Source: Sulfurimonas sp. HSL-3221 (GTDB lineage Bacteria > Campylobacterota > Campylobacteria > Campylobacterales > Sulfurimonadaceae). From it: a stretch of DNA of 64,000 nucleotides. Made by a program: the position numbers and the translations under genes. A model generated the notes under the pieces. It saw only the letters and a program-made list of their open reading frames with translations. It was not told the origin of the DNA and did not search any database. Shown here in pieces: positions 55,421-64,000 of this stretch. The stretch spans positions 868,001-932,000 of the forward strand of contig NZ_CP087998.1 of assembly GCF_021044585.1 (NCBI RefSeq), in the 5' to 3' direction. The stretch's first letter is position 1. Each line of letters opens with the position of its first letter.

Positions 55421-55911
55421 ATACCAAACAGTGGAGCGTCACGCTCTATCTTATGACCGTTGCCGCCACCCTGGGGGCGGTTTTGATTCTGGGCATCGTT
55501 GTCGCCCCCGTGATCTTTCACTCGGCATCGATCCTGCCGACGGAGCTGCTGGGCCGCTACGAAGAGGGAATGCTGATGGGCGAGATCTTCCGCCGCTTCG
55601 GTTTCTGGGCCTATGCGATGGCCGTCATCATCCTCGTCTTCGAAGGAAACGAATACCGCCGCCAGCGCCGGGACAAGTGGGCCATTATGAGCGCGCTGCT
55701 CGCGGTGGCAACCCTGCTAATGTTCGCGGCGGTCTACGTTCCGAAGATCCTCTCCATGCAGGCCGAAGGGGCGGATGCCACGGGGAGCGAAGCCTTCGCC
55801 TCGCTGCACAGTGCCAGCGAACTGGATTTCAAGTTGCTGGCCGTCGCACTCATCCTGCTTTTCGTGCGGCGGATGCAGCTGATGTTTCTGCCGTCTGCCG
55901 GAAAGGTCTAA
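55417..55911 (+). CDS. DUF4149-type membrane protein
   Basis: 164 residues, four helices (LYLMTVAATLGAVLILGIVV and YAMAVIILVF among them), with the family-like start VAPVIFHSASILPTELLGRYEEGMLMGEIF, shortened here to VAPVIFHSA and LLGRYEEG. ATG overlaps the prmC stop (ATGA). Function of the family unknown. Confidence 0.8.
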   Translation: MNTKQWSVTLYLMTVAATLGAVLILGIVVAPVIFHSASILPTELLGRYEEGMLMGEIFRRFGFWAYAMAVIILVFEGNEYRRQRRDKWAIMSALLAVATLLMFAAVYVPKILSMQAEGADATGSEAFASLHSASELDFKLLAVALILLFVRRMQLMFLPSAGKV

Positions 55912-55931
55912 TGTGACGGGAGATCGCCCCT

Positions 55932-56321
55932 CTAGGAGCGGTTGATGCCGTATTTCCCCGGCCCGGAAAAGAAGAGGGCCAGGGCGGCAAAGAGATAGAG
56001 CAGTGCCATCTCGCTGACCGGTCCGCCGGTTTTGCTCAGCTGCAGCGGGAAAAGCCCGCCGACAAGTGCCACGGCCACCACCATATTCGCGGCCATCAGC
56101 GCCGCGCCGATCCGCGCATACAATCCGAGAATAATCATCACCGGAGCGATCACCTCTCCGACAAAGACACCGTAACCGAACCAGCCGGGCAGGCCGTGGG
56201 CCTGCAGCATCCCCTGGATATGGGAAATGCCGTGCAGCAGTTTATGAATGCCGTGAAACAGCATAAGGGTACCGAGGGCAAGGCGCAGCAGCAGGCGGGC
56301 AAGGTCGTCGTTTCTCAACAT
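55932..56321 (-). CDS. DoxX family membrane protein
   Basis: 129 residues, four helices. DoxX pattern: RLLLRLALGTLMLFHGIHKL at the start, GYGVFVGEVIAPVMIILGLY and ARIGAALMAANMVVAV. AAGGAA precedes the ATG at 56321. Members are linked to membrane redox or thiosulfate:quinone chemistry in some organisms; no partner subunit is beside it here. Confidence 0.88.
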   Translation of the reverse strand: MLRNDDLARLLLRLALGTLMLFHGIHKLLHGISHIQGMLQAHGLPGWFGYGVFVGEVIAPVMIILGLYARIGAALMAANMVVAVALVGGLFPLQLSKTGGPVSEMALLYLFAALALFFSGPGKYGINRS

Positions 56322-56334
56322 ATATGTTCCTTAA

Positions 56335-56625
56335 TTAGCGTCCGCCGAATTTGCGTTCCCACCACTCCTGGGGGGTGAGGCAGGTCTCTTTGAGGTAGGG
56401 TTCGTCCAGGCGGTATTCGTAATGTTTGACAAATTCCAGCAGTATTTTATAGGCGTCGTTGATCCGCGCGCTCATGGTGTTTGCCGTATCGGGATCATCC
56501 GGGTGCTTGTCCGGGTGCCAGCGGTGCATCAGGTTTTTATAGCGCGTCTTGATCTCGGGGAGGGTCGCCTTGTCATGAAGGCCCAGCAGGGTCTTGGCCT
56601 TCAGAACGCTCTCATAGGGGGGCAT
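56335..56625 (-). CDS. Small J-domain protein
   Basis: 96 residues. A J-domain with the HPDK tetrad (MHRWHPDKHPDD) after LGLHDKATLPEIKTRYKNL, and nothing else but a short tail ending EWWERKFGGR. It should stimulate an Hsp70. It ends 13 bases from the DoxX start and begins 11 bases after ftsZ ends, so it is probably in the same transcript. Confidence 0.9.
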   Translation of the reverse strand: MPPYESVLKAKTLLGLHDKATLPEIKTRYKNLMHRWHPDKHPDDPDTANTMSARINDAYKILLEFVKHYEYRLDEPYLKETCLTPQEWWERKFGGR

Positions 56626-56636
56626 TAGCGGGTGCG

Positions 56637-57788
56637 TCAGTCTTTTTGCTGGCGCATGTAGGTCGGTACGTCGAGGTAGTCGTCACTCAGATCGCCACCG
56701 ACGACCATTCTCGGACGGCTCACGGTACGGCTGGCCGCCGGGGTCTCCTGTGCCGGAGCGTCGTAGGAGTCGTTATTGATGGAGGGGGCCTTTTTCGGGG
56801 CCTCCTCATGGTCAAAACCCGTGGCAACGAGGGTGATCTTGATATAGTCGATCGCCAGCGTGGCATCCGTCGTCGTCCCGAAGATGACATCGGCGTTTTC
56901 GTCCGCGCTCTCTTCGACGACACCCATCGCCTCTCCGATGGAGATCATCGGGAAGTCGGGGTGCATCGTAAAGTGGACGAGAACGCCCATGGCGCCGTTG
57001 ATGCTCATGTTGTCGAGCAGCGGCGATTCGATCGCGGCGCGGATCGCTTCATAAGCGGCATTGTCGCCCTGGTGCTCGCCCACGCCCATCAGCGCCATAC
57101 CGTGGTGGCACATGACCGTTTTCAGGTCGGCGAAGTCGAGGTTGATGTCGTTGTCGCCCGAGGAGAGGATAACGCCGGACGTCCCGCTTACTGCCTGGGC
57201 CAGTACGGCATCGACGATCTTGAAAGACTCTTTGAGCCCCAGGTTCTTGTCGATGATGGAGAGGAGCTTGTCATTGGGGATGACGACGATGGAGTCGCTC
57301 TCTTTTTTCAGCTCCGCCAGTCCCTGCTCGGCCAGTTTAAGGCGTTTGCGCCCTTCAAAGGCGAAGGGTTTCGTGACGACAGAGATCGTCAGGGCGCCGA
57401 CGTCGCGTGCGATCTGGGCGATAACCGGCGCCGCGCCAGTACCGGTGCCGCCGCCGAGGCCGGCGGCGATAAAGACGATATCGGCCCCTTCGATGGCCGT
57501 GCGGATGTCGTCATAGTTCTCGATGGCGGAATCTTTGCCGACGCTCGGTTTCATCCCGGCACCGAGCCCCTTCGTCAGACGGCTGCCCATCTGGATTTTG
57601 ACCGGGGCAAAGGAGGTCTGAAGCACCTGGGCATCGGTATTGGCAACGACCATTTCAATGCCGTCGACCCCTTCGTTGATCATATGACCGATCATATTGC
57701 CGCCGCCGCCGCCGACGCCGATGGCTACGATACGCGCACCGTTGTTGGCCGTCGTCTCTTCGATTTTGAACATATTGTCAGATCCCAT
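56637..57788 (-). CDS. ftsZ: Cell division protein FtsZ
   Basis: Tubulin-like GTPase that forms the division ring. 383 residues. NTP-binding GVGGGGGNMIGHM near the start, the GGGTGTGAAPVIA tubulin signature near residue 110, and the catalytic T7-type NLDFADLKTVM. A variable linker leads to the C-terminal peptide DDYLDVPTYMRQQ that binds FtsA. GGGGAG precedes ATG 57788. ftsA lies 14 bases upstream. Confidence 0.97.
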   Translation of the reverse strand: MGSDNMFKIEETTANNGARIVAIGVGGGGGNMIGHMINEGVDGIEMVVANTDAQVLQTSFAPVKIQMGSRLTKGLGAGMKPSVGKDSAIENYDDIRTAIEGADIVFIAAGLGGGTGTGAAPVIAQIARDVGALTISVVTKPFAFEGRKRLKLAEQGLAELKKESDSIVVIPNDKLLSIIDKNLGLKESFKIVDAVLAQAVSGTSGVILSSGDNDINLDFADLKTVMCHHGMALMGVGEHQGDNAAYEAIRAAIESPLLDNMSINGAMGVLVHFTMHPDFPMISIGEAMGVVEESADENADVIFGTTTDATLAIDYIKITLVATGFDHEEAPKKAPSINNDSYDAPAQETPAASRTVSRPRMVVGGDLSDDYLDVPTYMRQQKD

Positions 57789-57802
57789 CTATCACTCCCC
57801 TG

Positions 57803-59170
57803 TTAAAATAACTGTGTAATCCAGTTCCAAAACTTGCTGCCGAAGCCTGCGGCTTTGTCAGCACTTTTTCTTGCGTCAAAGGACTTGATCCTGATCGTAC
57901 CGGCTTCCTCGGAGGGGGGCAGGGGAATTTCTTCCTCTGCCGGCTCCTGAACGGAAGGTTCAGTCAGGTCAGGCTTCTCCATCGGTTCTTCGTTACGGTA
58001 ACGTACCTGACGGTTCACATCGATTTCGTAAGGCGCATAGCCTCCCGCCGCATATTTGACGAGTCCGACCGCCGTCGCCGTCGCCGGCTCCTTGAGGGCG
58101 TCGAAGAGTCCTTCGACGTTACATGGCTTGGCGAGGCGGACCGGCACGTTGTCGAAAATGGCAACGGCGAGATCGCGGAGGCCGTCGAGTTTGGTAAAGC
58201 CGCCCGTCAGGACGACCCCGGCCCCCAGCTGATCTTTGAGCCCGCTCTTGTCAATGGACTGGGCGAGGATCATCAGGGTCTCCTCGACCCTGGCATAGAT
58301 AACGTTGTGTACCACGCCGAGAGAGACCTCGTGGGAGGACTCCTCGTCGCCGATAATCGGTAGCTCGATCAGGTCGTCGCTCGGAGCACTGAGCGATCCG
58401 TACTTAATCTTGACGCTCTCGGCGATGTTGAGTGGCGTGTGCAGCGCCATGGAGAGGTCGCTGGTGATGTGGTGCGAACCGACACCGAGGAAATCGTTGT
58501 AGCGGATCGCGGTCCCGGAGTGGATCACGGTGTCGCAGGTGTGGCCGCCCATGTCGATTACGGCGGCACCGAGCTCCTTCTCATCCTCGTTGAGCACGGC
58601 GATAGCGGAAGCGTAGCCGTTGAGGACGACGGTATCGACCTCGACGCCCGCGCCGCGAACGGCTTTCTTGAGGTTGTTGAGGTTGGACTTCTGCGTCGTG
58701 ATGATATGGGTCTCGACCTCCAGGCGCGACGCATTCATCCCCAGGGGATCCTCGATGAACTCCTGGTCGTCGACGATGAAGTTGTATGGCAGGGTATGCA
58801 GGACTTCGTACTCGTTGGGAATATTGGCGTTGTACAGCGACGTGTGCATCACGCGGCTGATCTCTTTGAACGTGATCTCACGGTTGGGGATATTGACGAT
58901 CCCGCTGGAGTTCAGGCTCTTCGTATAGGCGCCCGAGATGGAGACGATCGCCCGTTTGATCTCGGTGCCGGCGACGCGTCTGGCGTCCGCCAGGGCGGCT
59001 TTGATCGCCTTGGACGCGAGCTCGATGTTGGTGATGGAGCCCTTCTTGATCCCCTGGGAACGGACGATGCCTGCCCCCGAGATCTGAATCGTACCCTCAG
59101 GGGAGATCTCCGCGATGATGGCGCAGATTTTGCTTGAGCCTATATCGATCGCGAGGACGCTTTTTTTCAC
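57803..59170 (-). CDS. ftsA: Cell division protein FtsA
   Basis: Actin-like membrane tether for FtsZ. 455 residues. Starts VLAIDIGSSKICAIIAE (phosphate-1 loop), has GAAVIDMGGHTCDTVIHSG and VVLTGGFTKLDGL, and ends in an amphipathic membrane-targeting helix (FGSKFWNWITQLF). ATG overlaps the ppiD stop by four bases. Confidence 0.96.
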   Translation of the reverse strand: MKKSVLAIDIGSSKICAIIAEISPEGTIQISGAGIVRSQGIKKGSITNIELASKAIKAALADARRVAGTEIKRAIVSISGAYTKSLNSSGIVNIPNREITFKEISRVMHTSLYNANIPNEYEVLHTLPYNFIVDDQEFIEDPLGMNASRLEVETHIITTQKSNLNNLKKAVRGAGVEVDTVVLNGYASAIAVLNEDEKELGAAVIDMGGHTCDTVIHSGTAIRYNDFLGVGSHHITSDLSMALHTPLNIAESVKIKYGSLSAPSDDLIELPIIGDEESSHEVSLGVVHNVIYARVEETLMILAQSIDKSGLKDQLGAGVVLTGGFTKLDGLRDLAVAIFDNVPVRLAKPCNVEGLFDALKEPATATAVGLVKYAAGGYAPYEIDVNRQVRYRNEEPMEKPDLTEPSVQEPAEEEIPLPPSEEAGTIRIKSFDARKSADKAAGFGSKFWNWITQLF

Positions 59171-60642
59171 TGCCCGTATCCTTTGATGAAGATCTGTGTC
59201 TCATACCGCTCGGCGAGGGCAGTGATCAGGGACTGGCTGAAGAGGGTCTCTTTCGTCTGTGCGACCGCCTGGTCCGCATTCGCATCGGCAACCGGGTTGA
59301 TCTGCTGGTCAAGAATGCGGTAGAGGACGATCTTGCCCGAAGGGAGCTGTGCCATGCTTTCGGCTTTGCGGGAACGGAAGAGGCTGGCGAGCAGGGCCTG
59401 CGTCTCTTTTTCATCCAGCCCTTCGACGCCGGATGTCGCATCGCGTTTGAGGTATCCCTCGGTAGCGGTACCGCGGAACGATTTCAGGGAAGAGGTCGCT
59501 AGTTCCGTCAGCTTTTCGGCGCGCATCTGGCGGGTGTAGGCGGCAAGGACATCGGTTTTCGCCGCTTCGAAGCTCTTGGGCATCGGTTCGACGGTTTCCA
59601 GGCGCTTGATGATCAGGTACGCTCCGTGCTCTTTTTTCGGTTTCAGGTAGGGGCTGGCCGCATCAGCGGAAGCGATGGCCTGCATCGTCTCCGCGCTGAA
59701 GCTGTTGTCGCCTTCGCGGACGGTTGTCTCAACGATCTTCACGTCGGCGTCAAGCTTCTCTTTCTTGTAGGCGATGTAGGTCTTCAGCGCTTCTTTGTTA
59801 GTGGCTTTGTCGTTGACGGCGGCGACCACGGCGCTTTTGGCGTTCTCAAAGGCGAGGATCTTGCCGTCCGGGCCTACGAAGTCGTATTTGTGCGCATCGT
59901 AATAGGTCTGAAGCTCCTCGTCCCCGGCGCCGGCTTCCACGGCTGCCTGGGTGATGTAGGCGATTTTGAACGCCCGCGGCGTCATGTAGTCGAGCTTGTG
60001 GCCTTCCCAGAACGTTTTGAGGGCTGCATCGGAGGTGTCGATGCTGACCATTTCGCCGTCGAGCACTTTATACTCGAATTTGTCCCCGATACCCAGCGCG
60101 GTCTCGAAGGCTGATTTTTCGATGCCGTTCGCCTGGGCAGGGAAGAGCGCAAAGAGTTTCTGGATCAGCAATGCGCGGCGGATATCCGCTTCGTAGTCAA
60201 CAGGGGTCAAACGGTTCTGTTTGAGGACCTTCTGGTAGAGCTCCTTGCTGAAAACGCCGTTCTCGATGAAGGCTTCCTGGGACTGCAGCACCGTAGCCAC
60301 CTCTTTGTCGGTCGTTTCGAGGTTATAGCTGTTAGCGAGGTTCACCAGCAGGGCCTGGTTGACGAGCTGCTGTAACGCCTGTTTGTCCAGGCCGAGCTTT
60401 TTGGCCTGCTCCTCGTCGAATTTACCCTGAAAGATTTGACTGTAGCGGTTGAAAAGCTGTGCATAGGTTTTCTGAAGTTCGCGGCTGGTGATGCTGACGT
60501 CACCGACTTTCGCGACGGCCCCCGATTTATCGCCGTAGCTGTACTGCCCCCATCCGACAAATCCCGCGCCGATAAAGGCGATCGTTGAGATCCAGATCGT
60601 AATGACGAGGTATTTTCGGTGTCGTTGCATCCATGTAATCAT
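59167..60642 (-). CDS. ppiD: PpiD/SurA-type periplasmic chaperone
   Basis: 491 residues. One N-terminal membrane helix (YLVITIWISTIAFIGAGFVGWG), then a SurA_N-like region (AKVGDVSITSRELQKTYAQLF) and a helical periplasmic body; the PPIC domain is poorly conserved, so it may act mainly as a chaperone. Anchored in the inner membrane and first gene of a ppiD-ftsA-ftsZ run. A minus-strand TTGACA (60677-60672) lies upstream but its -10 is weak. Confidence 0.85.
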   Translation of the reverse strand: MITWMQRHRKYLVITIWISTIAFIGAGFVGWGQYSYGDKSGAVAKVGDVSITSRELQKTYAQLFNRYSQIFQGKFDEEQAKKLGLDKQALQQLVNQALLVNLANSYNLETTDKEVATVLQSQEAFIENGVFSKELYQKVLKQNRLTPVDYEADIRRALLIQKLFALFPAQANGIEKSAFETALGIGDKFEYKVLDGEMVSIDTSDAALKTFWEGHKLDYMTPRAFKIAYITQAAVEAGAGDEELQTYYDAHKYDFVGPDGKILAFENAKSAVVAAVNDKATNKEALKTYIAYKKEKLDADVKIVETTVREGDNSFSAETMQAIASADAASPYLKPKKEHGAYLIIKRLETVEPMPKSFEAAKTDVLAAYTRQMRAEKLTELATSSLKSFRGTATEGYLKRDATSGVEGLDEKETQALLASLFRSRKAESMAQLPSGKIVLYRILDQQINPVADANADQAVAQTKETLFSQSLITALAERYETQIFIKGYGQ

Positions 60643-60795
60643 CTGTGTAGTTTGCCTTCTTGCGTCGTAGTTGTCAATTTTATTAGTTTAAAGCTTAAGA
60701 ATTGCCTTAAAGTCCCTGTTTTCCGAACCTTTTTTCACTCTGAGTTCAATATTTTTCGATAAGATTTTCAAAATTCTACTTTTGGGGGGTACAAG

Positions 60796-62091
60796 ATGAA
60801 CAACCGCGAAATTTCCGAAAGGGACCTGCGCCATATCTGGCATCCGTGTACCCAGATGAAGGATCATGAATTTCTGCCGCTCACACCGATCAAAAAAGGG
60901 AACGGCATCTACCTTGAGGATTTTGACGGCAACAGCTACATCGATGCGGTGAGCAGTTGGTGGGTCAACCTCTTCGGCCATGCGAACCCGATCATCTCTT
61001 CGGCAGTCAAAACCCAGGCCGAAACGTTAGAGCACGTTATCTTGGCGGGGTTCACCCATGAGCCCGTTGTCCGTCTTTCCGAACGTTTGGCAGCCATGAC
61101 GCCGGAGGGGCTAACGCGCTGTTTTTACGCGGACAACGGCTCGAGCGCCATAGAAGTCGCCCTGAAAATGGCCTATCACTATTATAAGAATATCGGAAAA
61201 GAGCGCCCCCTGTTCATTTCCCTGACCAACAGTTACCACGGCGAGACGATCGGGGCGCTTTCGGTCGGTGACGTGTCGCTTTACAAAGAGACCTACGGAC
61301 CGCTGCTGCTGCAAACGATCCAGACGCCGGTCCCGGCCGACCAGAGTGAGGCGGCAGCACTGGCCGCGGCGGCGGAACTCGAAACCCTGCTAAAGGCCCG
61401 TGCAGAAGAGGTCGCAGCCCTCATTGTCGAACCGTTGATCCAGGGGGCGGGGAACATGCATATGTACCATCCGCGCTACCTGAAAGAGGCGCGAAAACTT
61501 TGCGATCAGTATGACATATTGTTAATTGCAGACGAAATTATGACGGGATTCGGACGAACCGGAACGATGTTCGCCTGCGAACAGGCGGGAATTTCGCCGG
61601 ATCTTATGACCCTTTCAAAAGGGTTGACCGGCGGTTATCTCCCCCTCTCCGTCACCATGACGACGGATAAAATTTACGAGGCTTTTTACTGCGACTACAA
61701 TCTTTATAAGGCGTTCTTGCATTCGCACAGTTATACGGGCAATGCCCTTGCCTGCGCCGCGGCCAACGCGACGTTGGACATCTTCGAGCTGGATAACGTG
61801 ATCGAAGCCAACCGGGCGTTGTCGGCACTGATGGCGGAGGGGCTAAAACGTTTTGAAAATCTGCCGAACGTGAAATCGGTACGGCAGACGGGCATGGTCG
61901 GTGCGGTGGAGCTTGAAGGGTACCCTCCCGAAGAGCGCATCGGCTTGAAAATCTTCGACTTCGCGCTGACCCGGGGGGTCCTTCTGCGGCCGCTGGGGCC
62001 GGTCGTCTATTTCATGCCCCCCTACATTATTAATGCGGAGGAGCTGACGTACGTGGTGGACACCGCTTACGAGGCAGTTACTTCACTGTAG
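60796..62091 (+). CDS. bioA: Adenosylmethionine--8-amino-7-oxononanoate aminotransferase
   Basis: Biotin synthesis: transfers the SAM amino group to KAPA, giving DAPA. 431 residues. Starts DLRHIWHPCTQMKDHEFLPL, typical BioA, with YIDAVSSWWVNLFGHANP, the PLP region ADEIMTGFGRTGTMFACE and Schiff-base lysine in LSKGLTGGYLPLS (Lys275). No other bio gene is adjacent. Ribosome site is a G-run (GGGGGG) eight bases before the ATG. Confidence 0.95.
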   Translation: MNNREISERDLRHIWHPCTQMKDHEFLPLTPIKKGNGIYLEDFDGNSYIDAVSSWWVNLFGHANPIISSAVKTQAETLEHVILAGFTHEPVVRLSERLAAMTPEGLTRCFYADNGSSAIEVALKMAYHYYKNIGKERPLFISLTNSYHGETIGALSVGDVSLYKETYGPLLLQTIQTPVPADQSEAAALAAAAELETLLKARAEEVAALIVEPLIQGAGNMHMYHPRYLKEARKLCDQYDILLIADEIMTGFGRTGTMFACEQAGISPDLMTLSKGLTGGYLPLSVTMTTDKIYEAFYCDYNLYKAFLHSHSYTGNALACAAANATLDIFELDNVIEANRALSALMAEGLKRFENLPNVKSVRQTGMVGAVELEGYPPEERIGLKIFDFALTRGVLLRPLGPVVYFMPPYIINAEELTYVVDTAYEAVTSL

Positions 62092-62093
62092 CG

Positions 62094-62672
62094 CTATGAG
62101 AGCATGCTCTGCCGGAGCATCAGGATCCGGCAGCTCTTCTCCAGCACGGCCAGCTGTTTGGCCATCTCATGCAGGTCGCGGTTGTAGGCGTAGATGCCGT
62201 AGCCGCGGATGACGACCAGTTCCAGATCGGAGTTGATCAGCCGTTTGGGAATTTCTGTGGAGGCGCGCTCGTACCACTGGTCGAAGGAGCGGGGATCGTA
62301 GACTTCGACGCGGGGCATCTCCTTGATCCCGAAATAGTCCTGCGGTTCGATGACTTCGTGGAGCAGGCTGTATGCCATCGTATTGGGCGGCATCGAGAAG
62401 GTGATGAATTTGGCATCGCTGATCTGGCGGTAGATGCTGTGGTGGATGGCCGCGTCGATACTAGCCTCGTTCCAGCGGTAATCTTTCTGGAAATAGAGTT
62501 CGATCAGTTGCGAGTCGTTCATGTGGTCGAAGATGGTGTCTTTCGTGTTGATGATAAAACGGCTGTTGTCGGATTTGGCGGAGACGCTGCCGTGGTAGAT
62601 GCTGAAGAACTCTTTGCGGAACATCGAGAGGGAGAAAGAGACGAGCTGTTCTTTGAGATGCTGTTTGTTCAT
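62094..62672 (-). CDS. Class II aldolase/adducin-like protein
   Basis: 192 residues from ATG 62672; the frame extends further upstream but with no family similarity. Aldolase_II features: SLSMFRKEFFSIYHGSVSAK, DAAIHHSIYRQISDAKFIT, and ELVVIRGYGIYAYNRDLHEMA near the end. Typical zinc histidines are partly replaced, so catalysis is uncertain. Found on the opposite strand just past bioA (three bases). Confidence 0.8.
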   Translation of the reverse strand: MNKQHLKEQLVSFSLSMFRKEFFSIYHGSVSAKSDNSRFIINTKDTIFDHMNDSQLIELYFQKDYRWNEASIDAAIHHSIYRQISDAKFITFSMPPNTMAYSLLHEVIEPQDYFGIKEMPRVEVYDPRSFDQWYERASTEIPKRLINSDLELVVIRGYGIYAYNRDLHEMAKQLAVLEKSCRILMLRQSMLS

Positions 62673-62739
62673 AGCGCTATTGTAACGGAAGATAGGTGAA
62701 TTTTTGTGTGTAAGGAGAAGGGGAGCGGAGGGGCCGGCC

Positions 62740-63051
62740 TTACGGCTGGCCGTTGCCGTACTGCTCGGCGAGATAGTCGGTAATGAGGGCCTGGTCCTCT
62801 TTGGTAATGGGTGCTTTAAACGCGTCAACCATTTTTTCGACTTTCTCTTTCCAGAAGCTGCGGGACTGTTTGCCCTGGTTCAGGATGTAGCCGAAAGAGT
62901 GGCAGGTCAGACAGTTGGCCTGGACGAGGTCGAAGTGTTTGCCCATCTTAATCTCAAACGGGACATAAGGGACTTCGACGTCCTCGTTCAGGACGGCGTG
63001 GAGATTAAGGGCGCCGAGGCTCAGCAGGGCGGCAAAGATTGTTTTTTTCAT
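62740..63051 (-). CDS. sorB: Sulfite dehydrogenase cytochrome c subunit (SorB-like)
   Basis: 103 residues with signal peptide (IFAALLSLGALNLHA) and one heme motif CLTCH at 47-51. Accepts electrons from the molybdenum subunit encoded immediately upstream and passes them to the respiratory chain. A Met ligand may lie in EKVEKMVDAF. Eleven bases separate it from the sorA stop; AAGGAG lies before its ATG. Confidence 0.88.
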   Translation of the reverse strand: MKKTIFAALLSLGALNLHAVLNEDVEVPYVPFEIKMGKHFDLVQANCLTCHSFGYILNQGKQSRSFWKEKVEKMVDAFKAPITKEDQALITDYLAEQYGNGQP

Positions 63052-63062
63052 AAAGGCTCTCC

Positions 63063-64000
63063 TTAGACTACTTCGACGGTAACGACGTCGATTCCGTTAA
63101 ATTTGTAACCGCCGTGGTTCCACTTGATATCTTTGGCAAAGGGCTGCTCTTCGCCGGCGCGGTTGATCGCCTTGGCCATGATGGTCTGCTTGCCGTACTT
63201 CTTCGGTTTGAAGTCATAGGTGAACGCGCGGAAGGCGTAGCGTCCCATATCGTCACCGAGGGTCGCCTCCTGCCACGTTTTGCCGTCGTCAAAGGAGAGC
63301 ATGACCGCTTTGATGCCCGCGCCGTAGTCGAAGGCAACCCCGCGGATCGTCGCATAGGAGTTGTGGTAGAGCGTTTCGCCGTTTGTCGGGTAGCCGATGA
63401 AGGATTTGACATTCATCTTCGTGATCGGCTTGGTCGGAACGTGCTCGCCCGGCTTCTGGCATTCGCAGTCGTTGTCCGGCACGCGGTAGGCCTTGTCCAT
63501 AAAGAAGAGGTGCTGGTAGTCGCTGGTGACGGTCAGGTTGCTCAGCATTTTGACCCAGCTGTCGGAGTAGGTGCCCGGGATGACGAGGCGGACCGGGTAG
63601 CCGTTGAGGTACGGCAGGTCCTCGCCGTTCATCTCATAGGCAACGATGACGTGGTCACCGATCTCCTCAAGGTGCAGTTCGCGGACAAAGTTCGGCGTTT
63701 CGTAGTAGGCGGCCGTTTCGGATCCGTTGAACCCGACCCATTCCGCCTCTTTTTTCAGACCGGCACGCTCAAGGATGTCGCGCAGACGCACACCTTTCCA
63801 GCGTGCACATCCCATGGCGCCGCTGCCCCACTGGATACCGCCGGCCGTCGGCTTGAAGGCGGAGCGGCTGTTACCGCCGCACTGCAGGACGGCATAGACT
63901 TCGACCGGTTCGAAGTCATGCTTCAGCTGGTCGACGGAGAGAGAGAGCTCGCGCTCGACGAGGCCGTTAACCTTGATGCGGAAGGTTCCCAGGTCGATGT
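63063..64000 (-). CDS. sorA: Sulfite dehydrogenase molybdopterin subunit, C-terminal part (runs off the right edge)
   Basis: Oxidises sulfite to sulfate in the periplasm. About 311 codons are in the window and the start lies outside it; an internal ATG at 63815 is not the start. The molybdenum-ligating cysteine is in AVLQCGGNSRSAF, and the sulfite-oxidase pattern GGIQWGSGAMGCARWKGVRL follows, shortened here to GIQWGSGAMGC and WKGVRL. The dimerisation domain is at the C-terminus (FIGYPTNGETLYH, DGGKTWQEATL). Paired with sorB, it indicates sulfur-compound oxidation. Confidence 0.92.
   Translation of the reverse strand, partial: IDLGTFRIKVNGLVERELSLSVDQLKHDFEPVEVYAVLQCGGNSRSAFKPTAGGIQWGSGAMGCARWKGVRLRDILERAGLKKEAEWVGFNGSETAAYYETPNFVRELHLEEIGDHVIVAYEMNGEDLPYLNGYPVRLVIPGTYSDSWVKMLSNLTVTSDYQHLFFMDKAYRVPDNDCECQKPGEHVPTKPITKMNVKSFIGYPTNGETLYHNSYATIRGVAFDYGAGIKAVMLSFDDGKTWQEATLGDDMGRYAFRAFTYDFKPKKYGKQTIMAKAINRAGEEQPFAKDIKWNHGGYKFNGIDVVTVEVV

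Noticed and set aside
56646-57806. 386-residue plus-strand open frame opposite ftsZ
   Set aside because: Antisense shadow of a certain gene.

Overview
The window reads as one contiguous chromosomal stretch of a Campylobacterota (epsilonproteobacterial) genome, most like a Sulfurimonas-type sulfur-oxidising chemolithotroph. The reasons are the gene content and order: a lone atpB away from other atp genes, ddl followed by a small hydrolase and a membrane-extended murF, a dapC-like aminotransferase leading into murC and mutS2, ppiD-ftsA-ftsZ, and a sulfite dehydrogenase pair at the right edge. The DNA is much richer in G+C than most described members of that group; as a result nearly every real gene has a long open frame on its opposite strand, and those were discarded. 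No rRNA, tRNA, CRISPR array or transposase gene was seen.

Layout. 1-1.6 kb (minus): murJ and the start of cysS. 1.8-3.7 kb: a secreted pentaheme cytochrome with C-terminal acidic repeats. 3.8-7.6 kb: ruvA-ddl-hydrolase-murF. 7.6-12.2 kb: a fused uncharacterised membrane protein, a thioredoxin-like protein and a TRAP permease pair. 12.3-15.5 kb: small secreted proteins, acyl-ACP thioesterase, HIT protein, Sel1-repeat protein, thiamine-binding protein. 15.6-17.2 kb (minus): a lipoprotein cytochrome c, two tiny membrane proteins and a Crp/Fnr regulator. 17.3-22.7 kb: aminotransferase, unknown gene, murC, membrane protein, mutS2. 22.8-28.9 kb: a four-gene envelope locus (outer-membrane barrel and RND permease converging on a LolA-like protein and a repeat-rich Tat-type lipoprotein). 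29.2-35.6 kb: bacteriohemerythrin, ligA, a GAF-GGDEF-EAL protein, a small barrel, tlyA, ribF. 35.7-43.2 kb: atpB, a small membrane protein, thiE, gatB, a voltage-sensor potassium channel with a second RCK protein, gpsA, a DASS transporter. 43.2-47.5 kb: EEP-family hydrolase, Dabb protein, lipoprotein, methyltransferase, ABC-F ATPase. 47.5-50.2 kb: a low-GC lipoprotein gene lying between two imperfect copies of the ABC-F 5' end. 50.2-55.9 kb: ankyrin-like protein, OmpA-type lipoprotein, amidase, small membrane proteins, M48 protease, prmC. 55.9-60.6 kb (minus): DoxX, J-domain protein, ftsZ, ftsA, ppiD. 60.8-64 kb: bioA, a class II aldolase-like gene and sorB/sorA (partial).

Most of the window is housekeeping: cell-wall precursor synthesis and division (murJ, ddl, murF, murC, ftsA, ftsZ), DNA repair (ruvA, mutS2, ligA) and cofactor synthesis (ribF, thiE, bioA). 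The regions that go beyond that are the RND/LolA-like/barrel/lipoprotein locus, the low-GC lipoprotein insertion between direct repeats, the cytochromes with unusual tails or tiny partner genes, and a possible 16-codon leader overlapping the murJ start. All functional calls come from reading motifs and families by eye; no database search was run.
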